A stretch of DNA of 6,139 nt, taken from Clostridia bacterium. Lineage in GTDB: Bacteria > Bacillota_E > RBS10-35 > JAJYVN01. The stretch lies in NCBI GenBank assembly GCA_027335515.1, contig DAHWHT010000021.1, positions 1 to 6,139 of the forward strand, written 5' to 3'. The position numbers and the translations under genes are program-made. Under the pieces are notes generated by a model. It ran no database searches and was not told the DNA's origin. It saw only the letters and a list, made by a program, of their open reading frames with translations. Of the stretch, positions 1 to 6,139 are shown piece after piece; the first letter of the stretch is position 1, and each line of letters begins with the position of its first letter.

Positions 1-1557
1 ACATACCAGGGCCTGCTGGCCTTCACCCTGGCGGGACACTTCCTGGGATTCACCGCGGCCAGCCCCCCAAGCGTCGGCCCGCTGCAGGTCCTGGAACGGG
101 CCTTGCTGACCCGGGCCCAGCGCGCGCAGTTGGTTCCGATCTACCCCTCCGCTCCCGGAGGCGTGGCGGTCGGGCCGGGGGGATTTGTGTATGTGACCAA
201 CCCCTACCGCCAGGTGGACCAGATCCGCAGACTCTCGCCCGTGGGTGGGGGCAACACCCTGCCCGGCGGGTCCAGCACCAACTATGGCTACACCCGCTAC
301 CAGGGTCTGGTGCCCCAGGTCGCCCGCTTCGGCCCGATAGCGGTCAGCGCCCACGGCTTCATCGCCGCCGCCGACACCAACGGGGAACGCATTTTCATGT
401 ACGACCCGCAGGGCGCACCCCTGTTCGCCATCGGCGGCCGCGGCACACGACGTGGTCGCTTCGGCAGTCTGTCCGCCCTGGCGGCAGGGCACAACGGGAC
501 GATCTATGCCCTCGATCGCCGCCTGGGCACCGTGCAGCGGTTCGCGCCCACCCGCTTCGGCCGCTTGGTGCGCCAGGCGAGCCGCCTGTATGTCGCGGGC
601 CACTACCGCCAGGCGGCGAGCGGCTGGCGCACCGTACTCGCCGCGGACGCAGCCTACCCCCTCGCGCTGCGCGGCCTTGGCCAAGCAGACCTGGCCGCCT
701 GCCACCCCCGCCGGGCGATGGCGCGGTTGAAAGCGGCGCGCGATCGCAGCGGCTACCAACAGGCCCACTCCGCACTGCAATTGCGTCGGGTGCGCGCGGC
801 CTTCGGCTGGCTGTTTCTGGCCGTCGGCGTGGTGGTGGCCGCGATTGTGGGCGTGTGGCGCTTCAGCCGGCGCGTTTGGGCCTGGGCCTGGGACGTGGGC
901 GAACGGCGCTGGCCTTGGGAGTACCATCCGCTGACCTTCCTCCGGCGGATCGGAGGCGTGCTGGGCCGGGCACGCGAGGAGTTCTACGCCGTCAAGTGGG
1001 AACGGCCCGTCGGCACGACGGAGACGTTGGCCCTCATGATCTGGCTGTTCGCGGTGCGGATCGCAAGCCAGCTCTGGACCGGATACGCCTTCCGGCCGGC
1101 CGGAGCCGCCCCCTGGCAACCGGGGGCACTCGCGCTGGAGACATTCCTGCCCCTAGGCGCCTGGACGCTCGCCAGTTACGGCATGGCGGACGTGCTCGGC
1201 GGCGAGGGACGATTGCACGAAGTCTGGTCGGTCTCGCTGCTGTGCCTGCTGCCGTACTGCCTGCTGGGCATTCCCGTCGCGCTGCTCTCGCGGGTGCTCG
1301 TGCCAGGGGATGCCGGCGTGTACGGGTTCTTTCATCTGGTGGAGGTGGTGTGGATCGCCTGGCTCTTTTTGCAACAGGTGATCGCGCTGCACGACTTCGC
1401 GGGGCGCGAGGTGACCCGCACCGTGGTCTGGGGGTCCCTGGCGATGATCGGCATGGCCTTCGCCTCGGTCGTCGTTCTCGGCCTCACCGGCCAGTTCGGA
1501 CAGTTCCTGCACCAGGTGTCGCGTGAACTGACCGCCCTGGGCTGGCGACCCCTGTGA
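1..1557 (+). CDS. NHL-repeat/TPR/Yip1-domain membrane protein (5' end outside window)
   Basis: Probable accessory membrane protein of the sugar ABC importer encoded downstream; its biochemical role is unknown. The frame is open from base 1, and the codons before the first possible start (TTG at 103) read like family sequence (LLAFTLAGHFLGF resembles a propeller blade), so the gene is cut by the window edge and TTG 103 is not its true start. Numbering from that TTG: residues about 19-49 and 77-150 are NHL/beta-propeller-like blades (GGVAVGPGGFVYVTNP, MYDPQGAPLFAIGG, GTIYALDRRLGTVQRF). Residues about 158-215 form a TPR-like helical pair (RLYVAGHYRQAASGWRTVL, then YPLALRGLGQADL). A membrane helix lies at 233-253, and a Yip1-like domain at about 275-465 has some five further helices (near 306-325, 343-360, 375-399, 408-428, 440-463). 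GYAF, DVLGGEGR and LLPYCLLGIPVALLSRVL match what I remember of Bacillota homologues located beside DUF5696 genes. The stop overlaps the next start by 4 bases. Family call confident; function inferred. Confidence 0.88.
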   Translation, partial: TYQGLLAFTLAGHFLGFTAASPPSVGPLQVLERALLTRAQRAQLVPIYPSAPGGVAVGPGGFVYVTNPYRQVDQIRRLSPVGGGNTLPGGSSTNYGYTRYQGLVPQVARFGPIAVSAHGFIAAADTNGERIFMYDPQGAPLFAIGGRGTRRGRFGSLSALAAGHNGTIYALDRRLGTVQRFAPTRFGRLVRQASRLYVAGHYRQAASGWRTVLAADAAYPLALRGLGQADLAACHPRRAMARLKAARDRSGYQQAHSALQLRRVRAAFGWLFLAVGVVVAAIVGVWRFSRRVWAWAWDVGERRWPWEYHPLTFLRRIGGVLGRAREEFYAVKWERPVGTTETLALMIWLFAVRIASQLWTGYAFRPAGAAPWQPGALALETFLPLGAWTLASYGMADVLGGEGRLHEVWSVSLLCLLPYCLLGIPVALLSRVLVPGDAGVYGFFHLVEVVWIAWLFLQQVIALHDFAGREVTRTVVWGSLAMIGMAFASVVVLGLTGQFGQFLHQVSRELTALGWRPL

Positions 1558-3776
1558 GGCCGTCGGCGCAGCGGCGCGGCCGAATCGACGGACGGAGCGT
1601 GGCGATGGCGATAGTCCTCCTGCTGGCCACCGCCGGCTGTGGCGCGAGCGTGCCTTCCATTTCCCTGCCGGCTGCGGCCGCGCCCTCCGCCCTGAGCCCG
1701 ACGGGTGTTGCCGCCCTGGCGACGACCACCATCCCCACCGCCCCCGTCGGCTACCGGCCGATCGCCGCCACCAAGGCACTGGTGCTCTTCATAGACCCGA
1801 CGGATGGCCAAATCGCCGTCTGGCAGCGCTCGGCCCGCCGCTTCTGGGATAGCCGCGCCACCGGGTTTCCCGGTGGATCCGGCTGGCGGCAGGCCCTGGA
1901 CTCCGCCTTCACGCTGCAGGTGGTCAACACCGCCTTCAACCACCTGTCCCCCGTGGACGCCGCCGGTACCGACCGCCAGGTGCAGGTGCGAAACCTGCCG
2001 GGCGGGGCGGCGGTCACGTACCAGTTGCAGAGGTATGGTCTGGCGATCACGGTGGACTACGTGCTGCAAGGCAACAGCCTCGTCTGGCGCCTGGCGCCGG
2101 GGGGGATCGTGCGCCAGCCCCACGGGGCGCGCGTGGCCCAGGTCCTGCCGCTGCCCTACTTCGCCGCGTTCCCGCAGGGCCCGGGGACGTTGCTCCTGCC
2201 CGACGGTGCCGGGGCCAGCGTCGCGGGGTCCGATCCGGCTGGTCCCTACACCGCAGGCTACACCGCGCGCGTTTACGGCTCAGGCCTCCTGCCCTGGCAG
2301 TCGCGCGGCCGGCCCCATGCCAATCTGGCCGCATTCGGTGTGGCGCACGGCACGGCGGCCGTGGCGGCCGTGGCCACGCAGGGGGCCTCGCTGGCGACCG
2401 TCCACGGGCTGCCCGCCGGGGACACCGCGGCCCTGAACCGCATCCGCTTCGCCTTTCGGCTGCGGCGGCCGTATCAAACCTATGTCAACCAGTTCACGGC
2501 GACGATTGCCTACACGCCGACTCGAATCCACCACACCCTGGAGGTGCGCTACACCTTCCTCCGCTCCCTTGGCGGTTCCGGCACCACCGGCGCCCGGGTG
2601 GCGGCGGCGTGGCGCCATTCCCTGCAGGCGGTCGACACCCTGGCGGCAACCCGGCGGCCGACGCGGGGGGCCCTGCACATACGCCTGCTGATGGCGGTTG
2701 CGGTGCCGGCGCCCGGTGGCCTGCGCACCGTACCCCTGACCACCTTCGCCCAGGCCGGGCACATCCTCGCCGCCCTGCACCGGGCCAACGTCGGACCGGT
2801 GGACGCCACCCTGCTCGGCTGGATGCCGGGCGGCTACCCCACGGACGCGCCCGCCGACGGGTCCGCCTCGGCGCGGTTGGGCGGCCCCGCCGGCCTGGCG
2901 CGGCTGGAGGCCCGGGCGCAAGCCTATGGTGACCGCATTCTGCCCGCCATCGATCCGATCGACGCGTTTGCACGCCACGGCGGCTTCTCCCCCTGGACGC
3001 AGGTGCTCACCCTGCCCGATCACCTGCCCCTGGAACACCGCGCCACCGGCCACTACCTGCTGAACGGTGCCGCCACATTGGGCTCGGTGCGCGCCACGCT
3101 TGCGGGGCTGGCGCGGTCGACCAGTCCGATGGGCCTGGCCCTGCTCGCCATCGGACGCAACCTGCCGGCCCAAACACTCGAGGGCGGGACCAGCCTGAGC
3201 CGCTACTGGCGGGCGGCCGCCATGGCGGCCCGCCGCGCCGGGGCACTACAGGTTCAGGGTGGCAACGCCTACCTCTTCCCGGCCGGCGGCACCGTCTTGG
3301 ACGCGCCGCTCCGCGACGGCGGGCTGCCGTTCGAGACCGGCATGACGCCCCTGTGGGAGATGACCGTCCACGGCACCCTCCCCTATGTCACCGCCCCGGT
3401 GAACTACAGCGCGAACCCGGATCGCGCCATACTGGCGGCCGAGGCCGTCGGCGCCGCGCCCGCGTTGGAACTCAGCGCCGCCGGACCCGGATCCCTGACC
3501 ACCCTGCAGCCGAATCCATACTTCGCCCTGGGCTACCGTCGTTGGCTGCCGCTGGCACAGCGGGCCGCAAAGGCCAGCCGCCAACTGGCCCGCGTGTCGG
3601 GGCTGCGCCTGACCGGTTACCACGTCGTCGCGCCCGGCGTCAGTTGGACGCGGTTTGGCGGGGGAACCCACCCGGGGCGCACGTTGCTCGTCAACACGAC
3701 TGCGCACCCCGCGCGCGTCGACCACCGCACCGTGCCGGCCGCATCGGCGCTGTGGGTTGGAGGGGGAACGCGTTGA
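1554..3776 (+). CDS. DUF5696 family putative lipoprotein, glycoside-hydrolase-like
   Basis: Predicted cell-surface lipoprotein of the DUF5696 family, whose members accompany carbohydrate ABC permeases; probably glycan-active or glycan-binding, activity unproven. A basic N-terminus (five Arg in residues 2-14) precedes a hydrophobic core (18-27) and Cys29 (ATAGC, a slightly atypical lipobox with Thr at -3). A low-complexity Ala/Pro/Ser/Thr linker follows to about 65. Residues 75-340 are beta-rich ([27 protein letters not shown]). A TIM-barrel-like region spans about 372-640: [13 protein letters not shown] at 396, [12 protein letters not shown] at 420, RLGGPAGL at 441, DPIDAF at 467, [12 protein letters not shown] at 568, [28 protein letters not shown] at 591-618. 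The end (690-735; [24 protein letters not shown]) is a small beta domain. The start GTG lies in the previous stop (GTGA overlap) and gives a basic n-region but no clear ribosome site. ATG 1605 has GGAG 7 bases upstream but would remove every basic residue, so 1554 is preferred. Family call strong; enzymatic role inferred. Confidence 0.87.
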   Translation: MRPSAQRRGRIDGRSVAMAIVLLLATAGCGASVPSISLPAAAAPSALSPTGVAALATTTIPTAPVGYRPIAATKALVLFIDPTDGQIAVWQRSARRFWDSRATGFPGGSGWRQALDSAFTLQVVNTAFNHLSPVDAAGTDRQVQVRNLPGGAAVTYQLQRYGLAITVDYVLQGNSLVWRLAPGGIVRQPHGARVAQVLPLPYFAAFPQGPGTLLLPDGAGASVAGSDPAGPYTAGYTARVYGSGLLPWQSRGRPHANLAAFGVAHGTAAVAAVATQGASLATVHGLPAGDTAALNRIRFAFRLRRPYQTYVNQFTATIAYTPTRIHHTLEVRYTFLRSLGGSGTTGARVAAAWRHSLQAVDTLAATRRPTRGALHIRLLMAVAVPAPGGLRTVPLTTFAQAGHILAALHRANVGPVDATLLGWMPGGYPTDAPADGSASARLGGPAGLARLEARAQAYGDRILPAIDPIDAFARHGGFSPWTQVLTLPDHLPLEHRATGHYLLNGAATLGSVRATLAGLARSTSPMGLALLAIGRNLPAQTLEGGTSLSRYWRAAAMAARRAGALQVQGGNAYLFPAGGTVLDAPLRDGGLPFETGMTPLWEMTVHGTLPYVTAPVNYSANPDRAILAAEAVGAAPALELSAAGPGSLTTLQPNPYFALGYRRWLPLAQRAAKASRQLARVSGLRLTGYHVVAPGVSWTRFGGGTHPGRTLLVNTTAHPARVDHRTVPAASALWVGGGTR
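3759..3766 (+). promoter_or_regulatory. Shine-Dalgarno site for permease 1
   Basis: GGAGGGGG lies in the last codons of the DUF5696 gene. The GGAGG core (3759-3763) is 9 bases before TTG 3773 and 18 before ATG 3782, which favours the TTG start overlapping the upstream TGA. It is the best-placed ribosome binding site in the cluster. Confidence 0.65.
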
Positions 3777-4636
3777 CCGCCATGCCGGCCCCGACCAGGC
3801 GGATGCGCCCAGGAACCCTGCGCCGGCGCTGGTCTCGGGCCGGTTTCACCTTCGTCCTTCCGTGGATTATTGGCTTCGTCGCCTTTTCCGCCTATCCACT
3901 CGGGCTATCGTTGATCGAAAGCTTCCAGCACGTCGCCATCGTCGGCCCCGGGACACACTGGGTCGGCCTGACAAACTATCGGCAGGCGCTGTTTGGCAGC
4001 GCCCGCTATGTGGCGATCCTGCTGGGAAGCTTCCTGCACACGGGCGGCCAGGTACCGCTGGTCGTGGTTTTCGCCCTCGCCATGGCGCTCCTGTTGGACC
4101 GACGCCTGGTTGGCGGGACCCTATTCAAGACCATCTTCTTCATTCCCTTCGCGATCGGGTCCTCGGCCGTGGTGTCCCAGATCGTCACCTTCGGTGGCGC
4201 ACCCAAACTGGTCAGCCCGACCGAGGCCAGCCTGCTCGCCGCCACCGTCGGTCCGCTGCTGGCCACGCAAATCGTACGCCTGCTGGCGGACATCACCGTC
4301 GTCATGTGGCATGCCGGCATCCAAATCCTCCTGCTCCTGGCCGGGCTGCAGGCGCTGCCGCGCACGGTCTACGAGGCCGCCCGGGTGGACGGCGCCAACG
4401 CCTGGCAGGTCCTGCACCGGGTGACGCTGCCGCTGCTGCGCCCGACGCTGACCGTGACGGTGGTGTATTCGGTTATCGCATCGTTCACGGGCGCCACCAA
4501 CCCGATGATGCACTACCTGGTGGCGCAGTTCCTCAACCTGCATCCCGGTTACGACTCTGCGGCCGGCTGGCTGTATTTCGTCGGCATCTTCGCCATCCTG
4601 GCGGTGCTGATCGCGGCCTTGGAACGGCGGCGCTGA
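3773..4636 (+). CDS. Carbohydrate ABC transporter permease 1 (MalF/UgpA-type)
   Basis: Inner-membrane permease subunit of a CUT1-family sugar importer; it should pair with the next gene product to form the channel. The product is 287 aa, a usual length for short MalF/UgpA-type subunits. After a basic N-terminus comes a first membrane helix (about 24-46, [17 protein letters not shown], the typical opening of this family). Further helices lie near 93-108, 116-138, 168-192, 224-240 and 262-284. The cytoplasmic EAA loop that docks on the ATPase is intact at 200-224: [12 protein letters not shown], then VTLPLLRP, with the conserved Gly208 and Leu-Pro 219-220. TTG 3773 is chosen as start because it forms a TTGA overlap with the upstream stop and has a GGAGG 9 bases before it; ATG 3782 is the alternative and drops three residues. 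The same frame stays open far upstream inside the DUF5696 gene, but that part reads as shadow sequence. The substrate is not deducible. Confidence 0.92.
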   Translation: MTAMPAPTRRMRPGTLRRRWSRAGFTFVLPWIIGFVAFSAYPLGLSLIESFQHVAIVGPGTHWVGLTNYRQALFGSARYVAILLGSFLHTGGQVPLVVVFALAMALLLDRRLVGGTLFKTIFFIPFAIGSSAVVSQIVTFGGAPKLVSPTEASLLAATVGPLLATQIVRLLADITVVMWHAGIQILLLLAGLQALPRTVYEAARVDGANAWQVLHRVTLPLLRPTLTVTVVYSVIASFTGATNPMMHYLVAQFLNLHPGYDSAAGWLYFVGIFAILAVLIAALERRR

Positions 4637-4637
4637 G

Positions 4638-5606
4638 ATGGGAGGGGACGGAATCCGGATGGTGCGATCCTGGGGAGGCACGGCGCAAGCACCGATCGCG
4701 GCGCGGCTCGTCCGTCGTCTGGGCACGTTCCGCCTGCGCCGGCTGCCGCTGACGCTGGTGATCTATGCCCTGTTGGCCATCTTCGCCTTCACGCTCTCGT
4801 ACCCGCTCCTGTTTTTGGTCAGCACCTCGCTCAAATCGGTACCGGAGTATCTGAACCCGCTCCTCACCTGGATCCCGGTGCATCCGGATTGGGCGAACTA
4901 CGTCGCGGCCTGGGCCGGCCTGAGTTACGCACCCGCCTTCCTGGACACTCTAGCCGTCGCCGTGCTTGGAACGCTGAGCCAGGTCGCCGCCGCGGCGACC
5001 ATCGGCTACGGCCTGGGGCGGCCCCGCACGTCTTTTCGCGGCAGCCCTCTGATCCTGGGCCTCGTGATCCTGACCCTGATCGTTCCACCGGAGACGGTGA
5101 TCGTGGCGCTGTATCGGACGTACGTCGGCCTGCACTGGATCAACACGCCCTGGCCCCTGACCGTGCCAGGTCTGTTCGGCCAAGGTCTGCGCGGGGGGCT
5201 CTTTTTGTTGCTCTTCCGGCAGGTGTATGCGGCGCTTCCCGGAGACATCGAGGAGGCGGGCCAGCTGGACGGAGCCGGGCCCTGGCGCATCTGGTGGAGC
5301 CTGATGCTACCGCTGGTCGGCCCCGCGGTCACCGTCACGGCGGTGCTGTCCTTTGTCTGGCATTGGAACGCCTATTTCCAGCCCGCCATGTTTCTCAATG
5401 GCCGATTCACCACGTTGCCCCTGAGCTTTGCCAACGCCGTCAGCGCGATCCTGGCCAACCCGGCCGCCTCGTCCTTCGCCCGCTACAACGTTTCAGTGAT
5501 CATGGCCGAAGCCGTCCTGGTCACCGCACCGGCGTTGGTCGTCTATATCGCGGTCAGCCGCCTCTTTCTGCGCAGTTTCGAGCGGGCCGGTGGGGGCGAC
5601 TTCTGA
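4638..5606 (+). CDS. Carbohydrate ABC transporter permease 2 (MalG/UgpE-type)
   Basis: Second inner-membrane permease subunit of the sugar importer. The product is 322 aa with about six helices (near 39-64, 98-127, 136-158, 184-200, 226-243, 285-310). Family signatures are clear: SYPLLFLVSTSLKS at 54-67, the VPPETVIVALY segment at 149-159, and an intact EAA loop at 205-228 (EEAGQLDGAGPWRIWW, then LMLPLVGP; Gly212, Leu-Pro 224-225), followed by FVWHWNAYFQPAMFL at 239-253, typical of MalG-type subunits. ATG 4638 lies one base after the permease 1 stop, which fits translational coupling, but has no good ribosome site before it. GGAGGGG at 4641-4647 precedes ATG 4659 by 11 bases, so a start at residue 8 is possible. 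The gene ends at TGA 5604-5606. No solute-binding protein gene follows in the remaining 533 bases. Confidence 0.92.
   Translation: MGGDGIRMVRSWGGTAQAPIAARLVRRLGTFRLRRLPLTLVIYALLAIFAFTLSYPLLFLVSTSLKSVPEYLNPLLTWIPVHPDWANYVAAWAGLSYAPAFLDTLAVAVLGTLSQVAAAATIGYGLGRPRTSFRGSPLILGLVILTLIVPPETVIVALYRTYVGLHWINTPWPLTVPGLFGQGLRGGLFLLLFRQVYAALPGDIEEAGQLDGAGPWRIWWSLMLPLVGPAVTVTAVLSFVWHWNAYFQPAMFLNGRFTTLPLSFANAVSAILANPAASSFARYNVSVIMAEAVLVTAPALVVYIAVSRLFLRSFERAGGGDF
4641..4647 (+). promoter_or_regulatory. Possible internal Shine-Dalgarno for permease 2
   Basis: GGAGGGG sits just inside the longest reading of permease 2 and lies 11 bases before the second in-frame ATG (4659). The spacing is a little long. It leaves the choice between ATG 4638 (coupled to the upstream stop) and ATG 4659 open; the two proteins differ by seven non-membrane residues. 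Confidence 0.35.
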
Positions 5607-5634
5607 GCACATCCGCAGGGTTCACGCTCCGGGA

Positions 5635-6113
5635 GTGGTCCGCGCCCGCAACCTCGCCGGTCTTCGCGCCGCCGGCGTCGTGGGGGATATCGACGAACTC
5701 CTTGAGCGGATCCGGCAGGCAGCACCCCAGATCCCAAGTTGCGAGGGTCGTGAACCCGGATGTCCCCTATGTCCTCGACGCTCTTGCGCATCGGGGCGTC
5801 GTGCTCGGCGTTGTCTCCAACTGACAACGCACCCTGCGCAGCACGTTGGAGACCCCTGGCATCGCCCACTGCCTTGCCGCCAGCACCGATTCCCAGACAG
5901 CAGGTGTAGACAAACCCCGATCCGCGTATCTACGTGGCGACATGCGCCGCCCTGGGAGTACGCGCCAAGGGGTACATGCACGTCGGCGACCGTCTCGCCC
6001 ACGATGTCGCCATGGCTCAGGCAGTTGGCGCCACCCCGGTCCTCCAGGACCCGCTGGAGTGCTTGACCCGCAAGTGCCTTCCTAAGGGTCCCAAGACTCA
6101 TCGCGAGCGTTGA
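5635..6113 (+). pseudogene. Degenerate HAD-family hydrolase (N-terminus lost, frame broken)
   Basis: Remnant of a haloacid-dehalogenase-superfamily phosphatase-like gene, readable only by joining three frames. Piece 1 (frame of base 5638, to about 5736) gives RARNLAGLRAAGVVGDIDEL and LLERIRQAAPQIP, like a HAD cap helix region. Piece 2 (about 5750-5917, one base shifted) gives NPDVPYVLDALAHRGVVLGV and VSN, containing motif II (Ser at 5816), then an in-frame TGA at 5822-5824, then LRSTLETPGIAH, TDSQTAGVDKP with the motif III Lys at 5912. Piece 3 (5919-6113, again shifted one base in the same direction after a CCCC run at 5915-5918) gives DPRIYVATCAALGV, then MHVGDRLAHDVAMAQAVGAT (motif IV) and VLQDPLECL, ending at TGA 6111-6113. 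The N-terminal DxD nucleophile motif is absent; permease 2 ends where it should be. With one nonsense codon, two frame changes and no nucleophile, a working enzyme is very unlikely. The left boundary is approximate. Sequencing error could explain a frame change but not the missing start. Confidence 0.78.
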
Positions 6114-6119
6114 CCTGCT

Positions 6120-6137
6120 ACCACCACCACCACCACC
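6120..6137 (+). repeat. (ACC)6 trinucleotide run at window edge
   Basis: Six perfect ACC units run to two bases from the right edge. They follow the last stop of the HAD remnant and no plus-strand gene covers them. On the minus strand one frame reads a Val run then AGQRSR and a TGA inside the HAD remnant, and another reads a Gly run, so it could be the end of a convergent gene, but nothing in the window decides this. Confidence 0.6.
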
Positions 6138-6139
6138 GC

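Noticed and set aside
1332..2123. Long minus-strand open frame (263 codons) across the end of gene 1 and start of the DUF5696 gene
   Set aside because: It lies opposite two well-supported coding regions, its translation is low-complexity Arg/Gly-rich, and such antisense frames are expected at this GC.
2354..2380. Short direct repeat of GTGGCGGCC
   Set aside because: It encodes an Ala/Val stretch in the DUF5696 protein and is explained by codon composition.
2280..3173. Minus-strand open frame of 297 codons inside the DUF5696 gene
   Set aside because: Composition is Gly/Arg/Gln-rich with no recognisable motif; it is a GC-driven shadow of the plus-strand gene.
3353..3772. Upstream extension of the permease 1 frame (427-codon version)
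   Set aside because: The extension lies inside the DUF5696 gene, reads as Arg/Gly/Pro-rich shadow sequence, and a good ribosome site supports TTG 3773.
3655..4752. Plus-strand 365-codon frame running through permease 1
   Set aside because: Arg/Gly/Pro-rich shadow; the permease frame in the same place has helices and an intact EAA loop.
5607..5640. Possible terminator after permease 2 (CTCC/GGAG pairing near 5626-5637)
   Set aside because: The stem is too short and no T-run follows.
4889..5824. Plus-strand 311-codon frame overlapping permease 2
   Set aside because: Only its last 25 codons or so carry meaning, as the middle piece of the HAD relic; the rest is a shadow of permease 2.
5590..6066. 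Possible intact 158-aa plus-strand gene after permease 2
   Set aside because: Only its first part resembles a protein family (HAD cap region); after about 5740 it becomes Arg/Pro/Ser-rich nonsense while the HAD motifs continue in other frames.
6077..6087. Small palindrome CCTTCCTAAGG
   Set aside because: Four-base stem with a three-base loop and no T-run; not a convincing terminator or operator.

Overview
The window is about 6.1 kb of very GC-rich DNA (roughly two thirds or more G+C by eye). It carries one tightly packed plus-strand gene cluster followed by a decaying gene. The cluster type (an NHL/TPR/Yip1 membrane protein, a DUF5696 lipoprotein, then two sugar-type ABC permeases) is one I know mainly from Bacillota such as Paenibacillus and Alicyclobacillus relatives. 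With the high GC, the GTG and TTG starts and the exclusive use of TGA stops, a GC-rich Bacillota-like lineage (for example Sulfobacillus-like) is my best guess. This is inference only; no rRNA or other marker gene is present.

Layout. 1-1557: the 3' part of a membrane protein with a beta-propeller/NHL-like N-terminal part, a TPR-like segment and a C-terminal Yip1-like membrane domain; its reading frame is open at the left edge, so the true start lies outside. 1554-3776: a 740-aa putative lipoprotein of the DUF5696 family, a glycoside-hydrolase-like protein of unknown substrate, starting in a GTGA overlap with the first gene. 3773-4636: ABC transporter permease 1, starting with TTG in a TTGA overlap and preceded by a good Shine-Dalgarno sequence. 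4638-5606: ABC transporter permease 2 (MalG/UgpE-like), one base after the previous stop. 5607-6139: no intact gene. It holds the remains of a HAD-family hydrolase that has lost its N-terminal catalytic DxD region and carries two single-base frame changes plus an in-frame TGA. A short (ACC)6 run sits at the right edge.

How the genes work together. The four genes form one transcription and translation unit (4-base overlaps or 1-base spacing). The permeases make the membrane channel of a CUT1-type carbohydrate importer. The DUF5696 lipoprotein probably acts outside the membrane on the imported glycan or presents it, and the NHL/TPR/Yip1 protein is probably an accessory membrane component. No solute-binding protein and no ATPase is encoded here. 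They must be outside the window, and the ATPase may be a shared MsmX-type protein elsewhere. The substrate cannot be told from the sequence.
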